DNA of 64,000 nucleotides from Ceratobasidium sp. AG-K (taxonomy: Eukaryota > Basidiomycota > Agaricomycetes > Cantharellales > Ceratobasidiaceae), in assembly GCA_037039685.1 (NCBI GenBank), contig JAWNGF010000015.1, positions 945,001-1,009,000 on the forward strand. The letters run 5' to 3'. The notes under the pieces are model-generated. The model did no database searches. It was given only the letters and a program-made list of their open reading frames with translations, and was not told the DNA's origin. How positions within the stretch are numbered: position 1 is the first letter of the stretch; the number at the start of each line of letters is the position of its first letter. Below, one piece after another: positions 53,336 through 64,000 of the stretch. The position numbers and the translations under genes were made by a program.

Positions 53336-56027
53336 TCATCGTCGCTTCTTCACGGAACCGCCATGGAAAACATTCCAGGCTTTTTTCCATCTTTCTCCCT
53401 GCGATAGACGTTGGGCAGCGGTGGGACGACGTTTTGACGTATAGTGGATTTCCGCGACTGGTTCAGTGATCGCATGTCTAGGATTTATGAGTAAGTTACC
53501 ATCAGGAACCAATCAAATCTGACTCACATTTCGCTCAGATGTTCCGTCACCCAATCCATAGAGCCGCCACGATCGTCCTCCGTGATAAACCGGCAAAGGG
53601 AGCACCAGTACTGGTTTGCAGTTTGATCTGCAGGGAGATGCTCGGCAGTCAACGCTGCAACCTCCTCGGGGGACGGATGCCGCACGAGTGGTCTGGGATC
53701 CGTTGCGGGTTGCAGATGGTGGTGGTAACGGAGGGTCGCGGGGTATGTATGCTTGACCGCAAAGATTGCGTATTTGCTCTTGTCGCTCTCCTGACGAGAC
53801 TCTGAATAGCGGTAATGCCCGACCTAAAATAACCGGCGGTAAGTATTTGGTAAATCCATGAAGAAAATATGAGTGCTACATACAAGGTCATCCCAAGATT
53901 GTGGCCGAGAATCCTTGCAACGTCCGCATACAAATACTTTTCCCATCGCCCACAACTCAATATATGCTGCGTCCGGCATGTTGATCTCCTGAAGCAGGCG
54001 TTGGACGAGCCTCACTCCTCCTGTGTAACAACCAAATTGTTCCACCAAAGGAACGTCGCCAGATTTTTTCCCGGAATCCATGCTCTTCGTGTATCCCCAG
54101 TGGTGAGCGGAAACGATAGATGGAAAATGTTCCGGGGAGGCATAAGTTTCGTATATCCGGTGATCCTCGTCCGATACTGGACGGCGGGTATCAAACTCGG
54201 CTCTCGCCCTTGGACTTAATGACATGAAAATGGTATCCGCCCGAAGCAAGAAGCGAGTGTGGTCCGGGAGTTTCCGAGTAAGTTCCGTACCCCCTCGAAT
54301 CTAAACGGCATGTTTAAGCGACAACAACGATAGGCGGCCTGGGAATGCTTACGGTGACAATTGTGTCTTTGTTTGGTCGCCGGCGTCTGCAGTTGTCGGA
54401 GGTTGCGATATATCGTTCGACAAGCTGGCGTTCGATCGCGCACCTCCATTTAAACAACTTATCCTGCACTTGATCGCGACAGGAAATAAACAGCTCTTCG
54501 AGCTGCTCGATGCTGATATCCTGTTCATGAATCGACTTGAGACAATCCCATTCTAGGGCGATATTAGTTTCCGGAAACGGGCCCTGGAAATGAAGAATTA
54601 TCTTCTCCAGAGCGGTGGCATCGAGGTCGAGGCACGCGAGGACGGATTGGTATGGGCTCGTGTCCTTCTTGAATTGACCAAGCAACTCATGCAGGCGCTG
54701 TCTCCGACAAAATCCATCAGCCCGTTTCTTGGCTTGGGCCAGCTCGACTTGATTTGCTTCCAGGAGCCGTATAAGCTGAGGTAGAATGGATTTCCATGCT
54801 ACAGATCAAGCGTTAGACGTCACAGGTGGCCGTCGCACGAGATAGCACAAGACATACTGCTTTCAGACAGGGGCGCTGTAATATCCACAAGCGACCTCCA
54901 CTCTTTCCCATTTTCGCCGCTCATAGCGAATTCTGCGTCTTTCCAGCCGAGAGCTCTTAGACGCTTATGGATCCTGCACAACGTTGTCATAATTGAAGGG
55001 GGGAAGGCATTAAAAACTTACTCTGTTCGTCTCTTGTCCTTTGCTCTGTACAGTTCGTCTGAGCGTGCGGCTGTAATATTGTCTAGGTACTTCTGCATCG
55101 CCCTCGCCTCCTGTATTGCCAATTGAGCATTATTGCGCACGAATCGTGTGAGACAAACCTCGTAACGAATGTTCAATTCAGCCAGCGCTTTAGTATCCCA
55201 TGCCGCTAAGCCCTCTTTATCTCCGGCAAGGAGAAACGCTCGCCGTGCATCCCGCACTCGGGCTAAATCTTCTCGAAGACAGAAAGAGTTGAAGCCCATA
55301 ATTGTGCATTTCATTTTTGGTTTGATGACTAGATCCGCCAGTCCGGTTGTGAGAGGGGATATGTAAATGCAATAAACCTACCGTGAGATTTCGGAACAAG
55401 CCGCTCATCGTCACCTCCCCAAAACACCCTGCGGCCTACAGCCATGATCCTATTAAATATGTCTGTTAATTGAAGGCGGCGCCCAGGCACGCGTATCATA
55501 CTTGTTCTCATTGTCGCGGCATGTCGCACAAAGCCGAGCACGCAGGTATGGGTCGGGTCGCCCCGGGGCATATCGTGCGCAGATCTTTCAATTTTAGGAT
55601 TAGGAAGCAGGCAAGTGTAGACTCGAAGTAATGCCACTCACAGTACATATCTTAGTGAACAAAAGCGCCGCATACTGTGGTTCACTCATCCCTTTTGGAC
55701 AAGGAGGAAGTCCTGGGATATTACTTTGGGCACTGCGCCAAGTCGAGGCTGCTGAGCGATGAAGCAAGACTTTGCGAAAGGATTTGCTGGTTCGGATCAA
55801 CGCTAGCAGATCTTCAGGGGTTAACTGGATCGCAATCTGCGGTTGAAGTATGGGTCAATCCCCACCATGAATCTAGATTGCACACTCACCTCAGTGAACA
55901 GTTCGAGCGACAATTTCAGAATGATGGGCGAGCCACGATATACTCGCGTGTATTGAATAGCAGTCTTGGAGGATACCGGCTGCGTGCGGACACGCTTCGC
56001 GTCGGGTAGAGAGAGATTCTTATTCAT
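53336..56027 (-). CDS. F-box protein with Cys-rich C-terminus, FBX5
   Basis: A multi-exon gene with no frame break seen. The ATG at 56027 is the first in frame of the exon ending LSLELFTE. It continues AIQLTPEDLLALIRTSKSFRK, WRSAQSNIPGLPPCPKGMSE, PQYAALLFTKICT, DPYLRARLCATCRDNE, and FCLREDLARVRDARRAFLLA. Then come RALGWKDAEFAMSG, LLRADTIFMSLSPRARAEFD, INMPDAAYIELWAMGKVFVC (CGRC), a last long exon with WCSLCRFITED...EHLSEM, and the C-terminal GERWKKAWNVFHG with its stop at 53338-53336. As in its relatives the F-box is split by a phase-0 intron after the FTE motif. A separate tiny first exon like that of FBX1-4 was not found, so the N-terminus may be longer. Predicted SCF substrate receptor. 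Confidence 0.75.
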
Positions 56028-58337
56028 GAAATGAGCACCCTGGGTACCCGTCCCGTCAGCCCCAAGACAGGTGAATAGCATCAAATGCAGCATACCAGTA
56101 ATCCGTTTGCTTGTTCTGCGGGAATGTAGCAAAGGCGACTGCGGGAACGAAGATCACAAGTTTGTGTGGGTTGCTTGAGGAGAGCGGCAAAAAATTACAG
56201 TCGAGGTTCGGTTTGTTGTTGTTGACGTTGGATGGAGTTCGACTGCGTGCCTAGGCGCGAAATGAATGAGCATCATTGTCTTGGTAAGCAAGACCCTGTT
56301 CATCATGTGGGTTTTGACACTTCGCGAATCAGCTGGACAAATCGGGACATAAAAGACCTAAATTGGGTTGCGTTACAATGATTTCACAAACGATAAATTC
56401 AAACTCGAACTTATGGAGAGCCGCTCAAGTCACCCTAACCTGTGTTCACGGGGCCCCTGTGAAACTCTTGACCAAGTGTCCAAATTAGTAGATGCGTTCA
56501 AATCTGTCCGAGGGCTTTGCCTAATGTTCGCCGGTTGAAGATTAACTCCTCTCTCTCAGGACCGAGATTAGATTCAATGTTACAACGATGCTTTTCCTCA
56601 GCCTTCGAGCGTGATCCGGTAACCGCTTCAGTCATGATACTTGATATGAGGTTGATCGTTCATGGGTGCATGATTTTTTTTACTCACACTGCGTTAGAGG
56701 GCGGCCCTGGCTTCCTAGGTAAATATAGATGTCTGCTTGAAAGCTCTCTTGCTCAACCTTAGTATATGCGTTGAAGGAGTTGTTTTGTTGATCCTTAGTC
56801 ATCTTGATGCACTCAGACACAATTAAGTATATCGGGCCATCCATTCTAACTTTCCGATATTTTGTGGGCGCTCCGAGTGATCCTGTGACCTGTAGAGCAA
56901 GGCGTTCAACAATTATCTTCACAAAATCTAACAAGGCTAAATAGAAGCTACGTGCGAGGGAAGCCAGTGACGCAATCCTATAAAGCCGAACAGACACAAA
57001 CATCTCTTGGCGGGGTGTGTCTCATCGCCATAGCGGAAGTAAGGTAACTGTATTGAGCATTCTAATTAATAGGCCAATGCGATTACACGCATGCGCGAAA
57101 TAATCCAATAGGTCCTACATTGACGTTCCGGGACGCAAAATGAGGCTGGTAGGAGGGATTGCTCGTACATTCCGTCCTCGGTGGCAGTGGATCGCATCAG
57201 GCAGACAGCTGATAGTCGGCATGCCCGGCATTCGCCTCGGCAGTGCTGTGCATGTCTAAATCTCCAAGTGAGCCGGTTGGCGGAATAAGCGCGGCCGCGT
57301 AATTTCAACTAGTAGCGTTGTATCTGCAAGTCTGCCAGTGAGATAGACGGCCCACACCCTTTCGGCGTAGTCGCGACTGGTAGGTCAAGCAGAGTGGACC
57401 AGTAGTGCGTGAGATTGGTTTCAGTAGTATGTGATTCCCCAAGCAATATGTCTAGCATGATACCAACAGCATTGAGCGTAAATCGATATAGTGAGGAAAA
57501 CGGCTGGCAAGCTTATCAGTCCACCGGAAGTACCAGATTAATACGACTGGTTTGCCCTCTGATCACCCAAATAAGTCATGTGTGTCAATACCATTCCATT
57601 CGATGCGCCAAGCAGGCAGAATATCAACGCTAGAGGGTTCACATTCAATACTGTTGTTTCGAGGTTGGCGGGTATCGGCTAATTGTTGTGGTGGTTATGA
57701 GGAATTGTCCGAGCGGCGGCGCTTACCACAATCCACGACCGTCCCAACCATGACATCACCACCCTTCGCCTCGAGTAGTTGGGTAAATTTATTTCAACGC
57801 TTAAGTTTACGTTCAACTGCTCGGTATTTGTAATACGTCCGAAAGCGCCATCGATGTCCTAGTCAGGCTGCTCGCTCACTACTATTCGTCTGTGGTGGTA
57901 CGATATGCTTATCAGCTCTAAGACACTACCGTAATCTCCCCACAGTTTCAATTCAATGCTCCTGAAGATCACGGCATGATACCAATTTTGGGGTTCTAAA
58001 GTCGGTACCGATTGATCTACCCCGCAGTGGACAAATACCGAGCGATGGAGTACGGGCGACTTGCCGCTCACGGACAGGCTCTACCGTGGCCCTCAGGTAC
58101 TTATTTCATTCAACCGGTGCGCGAGGTTCTACGTATTACTCGTTCAATTCATTCCGTCTGCTCTTGGTGCAGTACATTTCAACCGATGGTTCACAGCGCT
58201 ATTGAAACTTACCGGAGCGCGCCGGCTATTTGTATATTAATGACATCGATGCTTCTTTTCTTATACAGTTCGGCAGGCCAAGGTGTAAAGGAACCAAGGC
58301 GGCAATGCCGACGTCTCAGCACTGCACTCGATAGAAC
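56028..58337. other. Long gene-poor stretch
   Basis: No gene or element recognised in about 2.3 kb. Short frames at 56680-57003 and 58012-58341 lack motifs and splice structure. Confidence 0.55.
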
Positions 58338-58345
58338 ATAAAAGG
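58338..58345 (+). promoter_or_regulatory. TATA box of S1
   Basis: ATAAAAGG, about 85 bp before the ATG at 58427. Confidence 0.5.
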
Positions 58346-58426
58346 GTGCGGCTCTGGGCGAGCCAAGAGCTCACACCCCGCCTTGATACTCACACACGCT
58401 CCTTAACCATCCACACTCTTTGTATC

Positions 58427-59102
58427 ATGAACGCCTTCAACTTGACCAGCATCCTCTTGTTCTTGCTATCATTCACGTTCCTGAGCTCGGCATCCCCCAC
58501 ACAACCGCATTCTTCAGAGCTTTCCTCTCGAGATAATTCGGCTCAACGAGTGCTTGCCCAATTAAATATGTTGGAGGCTCAGGTTTCGAGCCCGGCTAAA
58601 CTTTTGGCCGAATGCACTTCGACCTCAGACGTCAGCGCCTACATCGGCGTGATTATCGAGCATATTCAATCTTCCGCTGAAGCTGTAGCGGCGATCGAAT
58701 CCGATATTCAGACCAGTGATGGGACCAAGAGGGAGATTGCTGCCAAGGTTGCCTCGATTATTGCTGTAAGTTTTCGTGTTTAATCAACTTTAACGTTATT
58801 GTACTGACACTTCTTGAAGTTAATTGTTCAAGCGTGCTTGGAAGTATCGCTCAAACTTGGCTGGACCGTAGTCCTCGCCCTCTGCTCGAAGCTAGACATC
58901 TGCATACACTCGTTGTTGGTCAATCTAAACGCGTGCGTTGAGGGCGTCGTCTTACTGGTCGCCGAAACGTGAGCCGCTCGACTAGTTTCATCGAACTTTA
59001 CTAATCAGCTGTCCTGTTAGTGTGGCGGCTACATGTGCGGACATCTTCGTTAGCCTACATTTGCATCTCTGCCTGAGCCTTCTGGCCATCCCTGGGCTAT
59101 AG
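58427..59102 (+). CDS. Small secreted hydrophobic protein S1
   Basis: Three exons: 58427-58765, 58820-58968, 59021-59102; 189 aa. The signal peptide is about residues 1-23 (LTSILLFLLSFTFLSSASP). The rest is predicted helical with conserved single Cys residues: AECTSTSDVSA, ESDIQTSD, VQACLEVSLKLGWTVVLALC, LDICIHSLLVNLNACVEGVV, then VAATCADIFVSLHLHLC. Exons 2 and 3 have exactly the same lengths (149 and 82 nt) as in paralogue S2. The hydrophobic C-terminal half could be one or two membrane segments or an amphipathic bundle. No known function; secretion and rapid divergence would be compatible with an effector-like or cell-surface role, which is speculation. Confidence 0.75.
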
Positions 59103-60120
59103 ACTAGTGTTTTGATCGATATTTTATTGTATTTATAGACTTGGGCACTCCGTCGTAGACTTTATAATTTATACATACAATACAATTCTCATTCATACCA
59201 TTGAACTCCCACATTAGCGTCGACTATTGCTGTGTATTGGCTTTAGTGAGAGGTAGGCGGGGTGACGCATGGGCGAGCATGACCCGTGCACCGCCGTTTG
59301 GGCCCCAAGGAAAGTCCAAGGGAGATCTTACCCGTTGCGACAATCGAGCTCGTTGATCATTAATACCGAAGCAGAAAATCAGTGCTAAAATCGACGGCAG
59401 GGTGTTGATTCCCCACGGCGGCAAATGCAATGACCATTAGCAATTGGCGATTGCGTCCAGCTCAAATTAGGTTGGTCATCTGGGCGCTTGGGGGTCTCCG
59501 GACGTGAACCTCGACCATCAGTTCCACTGTACCACCGAACGCTCAAGTCACTACGCGCAACAACTCCGAACAATGTCTTTTCGAACATACTCCTGTACAG
59601 TGATGAATGCCAGCTCCGTGCCAACATAACAGCACATGGAAAAAAATAGGTACCCGCCTAATCAAAGGTCACAAGTGGTTGGTTAATCAGGAAGAACGGT
59701 GCCACAGTGTGTTTCTAGACCTGCATAACGTGATTAATTGTGCATCGCGTCGATCAATTCCTTTCCGAGCCGCGTGATCAGCTCTAGCTGACAGCTTCCC
59801 CGCAACATGAAACGCTGAGTCGAGGGTCTGCAAATCATTCGCCATTTGCGGGTCTGCGCTATTACTAGTTGGTGAGTTTTGCTCATAGGTTAACGGAATA
59901 ACGAGAGTGCTAAGCTGAGAACACATTCACAGAGAGGCCGTGGGCGAGCGGAACAACTGCGTGAAAGAGCCTGGACCAGGCATTTGTAACAGCTATCTCT
60001 TGGGCTGTCCGACAATTTCATTTTGGTGTCACCGGTGCTTCTTTCCTTTTGCGAGTCTCCGCGAAGCCTAGAAGTCACAAGTCGCCCGACGCCTATCGAA
60101 ATCTCAGCGTCGCGCCTGCC
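59103..60120. other. Intergenic between S1 and S2
   Basis: Contains the S1 3' flank (about 59125-59205), which is duplicated at 63275-63357. No gene supported. Confidence 0.5.
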
Positions 60121-60128
60121 TATAAAAG
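60121..60128 (+). promoter_or_regulatory. TATA box of S2
   Basis: TATAAAAG, about 90 bp before the ATG at 60214. It is followed by a pyrimidine/CA-rich leader typical of well expressed fungal genes. Confidence 0.65.
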
Positions 60129-60213
60129 CAGACCTACGACGCCCAGCAGTTCATCAACCACTCACCTCTCTTACCACCTCACTACCGCCTTTCCTACACT
60201 TTATTATCTTGCC

Positions 60214-60890
60214 ATGCATCCCTTTAGCCGCATCGTCACCGTGCTCTTGATCTTTCTATCCTTCTCTCTCTTTGCGTCCGCACAGCACACCGCTCACGAC
60301 TCCTCCAACCTCGCCATTCGTGACGAATCATGTGGCCAAGATGTTCTCCACCTCCTCGCCGGCCTGCACGCGGAAATACAAACCCACGCTACGGTCCTCG
60401 CAGGGTGCAACACTGTCACGGAGGCTGCTGCCGAGGTCGCAGTGATTGCTGGTCATGTGGAATCATGTGCGGCGGCGATCCTTACTGTCGGCACCAAGCT
60501 TCAAGTCGAAGCCTCTCTCAAGACTGAGATCGTCACCAAGGTCGTTGCTATCATCTCCGTAAGTGGTCGGATTTCCCTTCTCCGACCTCACTAACGCGCA
60601 CTTTCCCAGCTGATCCTCCATGCATGCTTGGAACTCTCCCTCAAGCTTGGCTTGAAAGTTGTGCTTGCTATCTTTTCCCAGCTCGACCTTTGCTTGAAGC
60701 TCTTGCTCGTCAACCTCGGCACCTGCATCGAGGGCATCGTCGCACCCATTGCCAAGCTGTGAGTTTCACTCCAATACTTAACCAGATTGAACTAAGGGGA
60801 TTTCTTAGTGTTGTCGCCACATGCGCCGATATCCTCGTTACCCTCAGCTTCAAGCTCTGCTTGAGTGTCTTGGGATCGAACGCCAACTAG
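60214..60890 (+). CDS. Small secreted hydrophobic protein S2
   Basis: Three exons: 60214-60558, 60610-60758, 60809-60890; 191 aa. The signal peptide is about residues 1-23 (FSRIVTVLLIFLSFSLFASA). The mature part has CGQDVLHLLAGLHAEIQTHA, LAGCNTVTEAAAEVAVIAG, HVESCAAAILTVGTKLQVEA, then LILHACLELSLKLGLKVVL, LDLCLKLLLVNLGTCIEGIV and VVATCADILVTLSFKLCLSV. Cys positions and intron phases are shared with S1. The strong TATA box and good splice sites suggest an expressed gene. Function unknown; localisation is probably secretory pathway, cell wall or membrane. Confidence 0.8.
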
Positions 60891-61599
60891 GTTTTCGATC
60901 GTCGCACACTTAGCAGTGGAGCAGTTGATTTTTTTAGACTCGGGGTTTCAGGCGTAGATTTGGTCATACATTGGTTTAATACAATTTTGCATTGTCCCCG
61001 ACCCGCTTGCCATAAAAGAGGTCCAATCGTTACTTCCATCTCAACTGTGTTTTAATCCATCGGATTATCCCACCTGCTGGTGACTCTTTCTCCCTAACTG
61101 GCTATTCCATTATCCCACCTGCAAGTTGTTCAGGGCCCTTTTGCCCCTGCTTGTCGTGGTTTCCACCGCCTACATAAGCGGTAGAAAAAATGTAGCGCAG
61201 CAGTTCCTCAGCCTCCTAAAACACTCCCTTCAAATTCCATTCACACAGGCCAGTGTGGTAGAACTGACCTTGCTTCGCACTAGCAACTCCTCGGTCCCCG
61301 TGCGTCCCCATTCTGCGAGTCCTTGGCTGTCACCGCAAGCTTGGAACTGAGCACGTAGGCGAACTACTTCTTTCGCTTCTCGTCGTACACAGAACAAGGG
61401 AGATCTTATCTTCTTGGGTTCTGGGAATCATGTAAGAGCTAGCAAGTCGAATCAGTAATAATTGCGTGGTTGTGTCCTGGTACCTCACATTGCGTCTGAG
61501 TGACAAATCGGTGCTCTGTTCGAACAGGGAACGACAATTGTTCGAGTCTGGTAGTGTAATTCTGAGGCGGAGGGCAGTGGAATTTTCAAGGCCTGGAAC
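60891..61599. other. Intergenic after S2
   Basis: No gene recognised; two similar ATTATCCCACCTGC words at about 61065 and 61111 form a minor local repeat. Confidence 0.5.
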
Positions 61600-62020
61600 T
61601 TACTTTGACATATGGCACGATGCGCACAGCCTCAAACGGATATATGCGTCTGGCTGCGCGGTTGTTGGCACGCCATGCAACTTCAACATAAATCCACCTA
61701 GTAATTGTCAGGATAGAGGTGTCAAAATGTCCACTCACCGTACAGTTTTCGAAAATAGCAGTGCTGCCCATCTTGGTTCGGACATTCCGCTCGCACATGG
61801 AGGAAGACCAAGTACGTTGCTTAGGGCTTGCTGCCAGATGTGAACGGCTGACCGACGAAGTAGTAGTCCGCGGAAGGATTTATTGGTACTGACGAGAGAG
61901 ATTAAATCTCCAGAGTATATGCAATGCGCTATCTATTGGCAGTGGCTGGTTATTGCCATGGCTGCTTCAAGGCGGTCTGACGCAGCTCCAGTAATATTTC
62001 TGTTGGTATTTTCAAGATTT
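61600..62020 (-). pseudogene. FBX6 relic: F-box exons only
   Basis: On the minus strand, LKIPTEILLE (ending at 61986) is the usual start of the split F-box, but the donor expected after it is CT in place of GT. The next exon, 61932-61739, reads YSGDLISLVSTNKSFRGLLL, RRSAVHIWQQALSNVLGLPP, then SEPRWAALLFSK, very like FBX5, with one base missing before the donor. A following piece near 61600-61660 reads RLCASCHMSK. No middle or C-terminal exons follow. A dead fragment. Confidence 0.7.
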
Positions 62021-63260
62021 TTCCCGATGAGCCTTGGCGGCTTGGCGCATAAAATTGACACTGCGCTTTTGACCCTGCTGAATTGTGGGTCCACCTCGAT
62101 CTGCGCAATCGATCAGCCTTCTCCCCAAGGCCCGGGTGGTTGTCCATAATTAGGCCTGACGGGTCGCTGATTCAAGCTCTCTGATGCAATAGGGGAACGT
62201 GAGGCACTATATGCTAATTGTTATTTACGATGAGCGCTTTTGTGGGTTTGCCTCGTACTCGGGTGGTGGCGACTGGGAATTGAGGCGCCAATATCTTCGG
62301 GATTAGAAATAGGCCGTAAGCGCCACATGTGCAGTTATTCCTGAAGTATTAATCCTTATTCAACCCGTGCTCGATGAACGACGAGGGAATACACGACAAG
62401 GTCGTGTCCTGGCTTATGTGATCACGCGGGAAATAGCGGAGCGGCCGCCCAAAGGAAACGGAGTGGAATTGGCCGAGATACGAGCAAAGCGCGAGGGTGG
62501 GTGGGCCATCCGAGCGCTTACTACAAATACATCAAAGCGTGAACGAAAAATAGTAGTAGCGAGAGCAACAGAGAGCACAGCGAAAAAACGGAAAAACTTA
62601 AGTCCGTCAAAAACAAATACGAAAAGGTAGAGCCGTAGCGAAGTAGCATGAAGGTGAAGCGTCACCGTTTTTTGGGGTCCGAGCATGAGAGGAGAAGCGT
62701 CCGTGAAGAAGAGTCGGAAAGGTTTTAAGTCTGAGAAAGAGAAAAGTAAGAAAAAATAGAGAAAAACAAATGGACGAGAAGGCATGAGAGACAAAAAGGC
62801 CAGAGACCTAGGGAGAGGAGAGGCGGGTAACGCGAGAAAAATAAAAACAATGCCAGCGGGCGAGCGGGGCATTCAAGGAATGCCCCCCTTCATTTTTCTA
62901 TGCGCGTCGGTGAGTCGGTGTTTGTATGCGACAAACAGACACATACCGCCAGCCATCCCAATGCGAGGTCCCAACTTCCAAAAAAGCATCATGCACGGCC
63001 GTGCGCTTAATGGCAGTATCGCATTAGGATAGATGACGATCTGCGCGAAGGGTTCGGACGTCAGGAAGCGTCCTGGTCGGCTGGGAGAAGCGTCTCACCT
63101 GAGCAAATACGGAAAGTGACCGAACGCGGCGGTGATGAACGGCTGGCGAGCCGAGAATGGTGCCTGCGGGCGGGAGGTAAGCACGCGGGCGGGCATACAA
63201 CGAGGAAAGCGCGCGGCGCTAAAGCTCTTCGAAAGGTCTCACACGCGTAGAACCCGCGAG
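62021..63260. other. Gene-free stretch with strong purine bias from about 62370
   Basis: From about 62370 to 63250 the plus strand is dominated by A and G, especially at 62690-62860 where GAGAAAAG-type words abound. The frames found are composition artefacts (Arg/Lys/Glu-rich on one strand, Phe/Leu/Ser-rich on the other). No gene is supported. Confidence 0.55.
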
Positions 63261-63266
63261 ATTACA

Positions 63267-63365
63267 TCAAACAAGGATTTATTATATTTATAGACATGGG
63301 AACTTCGTCATAGACTGTATATCTTAAACATACAATGCAGTACAACTCTCATTCATACATTTTTG
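63267..63365 (+). repeat. Duplicate of the S1 3' flank
   Basis: Shares TTATTGTATTTATAGACT.GGG-type sequence, TCGTAGACT.TAT, CATACAAT and CTCTCATTCATAC words with 59125-59205. It precedes the broken S copy at 63449. Confidence 0.65.
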
Positions 63366-63448
63366 TACTCACTGCTTGACCGCCAAAATTAGTACCATAT
63401 TGTCATTATTGATACATAGGTGGGGTAGCATGTAGATAAGTGTGATCC

Positions 63449-63751
63449 ATGCACCACAGCATGGAGCCCGTAGTGGTCGGATGCATGTATGCAAACTCGT
63501 ATTACCAAGATGTTCTCCATGATCTCAGCGACCTGGAAGCGAAAATGACCGCCGCGGCTCCGGTCCTCGCAGGATGTAACATCGTCGCAGCGGCCACCGC
63601 TCAGATCGCCGTGATGGTTGGTCGTGTGGAGTCCTGTGCAGCGCCGATCGTTGCGGGGGGGGGGGGGGGTACGAATATTGACGCAGTCGCAGCTCTGTTG
63701 TGGCGCTTGCAGAGGCCAGCCGTCCAAACCACGACATTCTTGCCTAGATAA
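63449..63751 (+). pseudogene. S-family relic S3
   Basis: Resembles the first exon of S2 (YQDVLHDLSDLEAKMTAAAP, VLAGCNIVAAATAQIAVMVG, RVESCAAPIV) but lacks a signal peptide and breaks off in a 15-base G run at 63655-63669. Exons 2 and 3 are absent. A third, dead copy of the family. Confidence 0.7.
63655..63669 (+). repeat. Poly-G tract (15)
   Basis: Homopolymer run inside the S3 relic, marking the end of recognisable similarity to S2. Confidence 0.9.
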
Positions 63752-64000
63752 CAATTCATCGGCGACTCCTGGCCCTCGTCAAAACGAATAGGCGGAACAC
63801 TTAATGTCACGAGGCAGCAGGCTGTCGGGGACTATCGAAGTGAGCAATTCAGGTCGGTTGAAAATGTCGTGGACTCATTAACGTGCCGTGTAAGGGCCAA
63901 TAGCCAGGCTTGGATTCTTCCCAGGATCGTCATGGAGCGTTCCCTGGAGGTAACTATGCCCCAATACCTAACGTTTATGTATAAACTCTTTTAAATATAC

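Noticed and set aside
62414..62872. 152-codon minus-strand hydrophobic frame
   Set aside because: Produced by the purine bias of the other strand; low complexity and no start context or exons.

Overview
The window is nuclear DNA of a filamentous basidiomycete, most likely a Rhizoctonia/Ceratobasidiaceae-type agaricomycete. The reasons are the many short spliceosomal introns (about 45-80 nt, GT-AG), TATA boxes about 80-100 bp before start codons, large lineage-type gene families (F-box proteins, DUF6535-like membrane proteins), an Ssk1-type response regulator, and relics of LINE-type retrotransposons. The organism call is an inference from gene content; no marker gene fixes the species.

Layout. 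1-6.4 kb: a segmental duplication carrying two copies of a glycine-rich, probably membrane-anchored protein. Copy 1 is broken by a lost splice acceptor and a MITE; copy 2 looks intact. A LINE 3' relic and gene-poor DNA lie between or next to them. 7.2-23.5 kb: an accessory block built from two F-box families. Three F-box/LRR-like genes (FBL1-3) lie on the minus strand and three F-box plus Cys-rich-tail genes (FBX1-3) on the plus strand, in part arranged as divergent pairs sharing a promoter motif. FBL2 and FBL3 read through completely; FBL1 has one stop codon; FBX1-3 are damaged. 24-30 kb: a secreted CAP/PR-1 protein, a CACTA-ended MITE, a LINE RNase H relic, and an intact Old Yellow Enzyme. 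31-46.5 kb: an old tandem duplication of a DUF6535-like gene next to an SSK1-like response regulator. It holds one truncated and two full-length DUF6535-type genes (about 1,031 and 1,120 aa), an SSK1 5'-end relic and the complete SSK1-like gene. 46.7-56 kb: two more FBX genes on the minus strand (FBX4 and FBX5, both apparently intact) flanking a decayed cytochrome P450. 58-64 kb: two intact paralogues of a small secreted hydrophobic protein, a third broken copy, and a further FBX relic.

Functionally the conserved genes are SSK1 (phosphorelay output to the stress MAPK pathway), OYE (flavin-dependent ene reductase) and CAP (secreted). The rest is a birth-and-death landscape: F-box families that would feed SCF ubiquitin ligases, DUF6535 membrane proteins of unknown role, and secreted paralogue pairs. 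Exon structures below were worked out by eye from splice consensus, reading phase and paralogue comparison; no searches were run. FBL, FBX, S and A/B/C are labels used only here.
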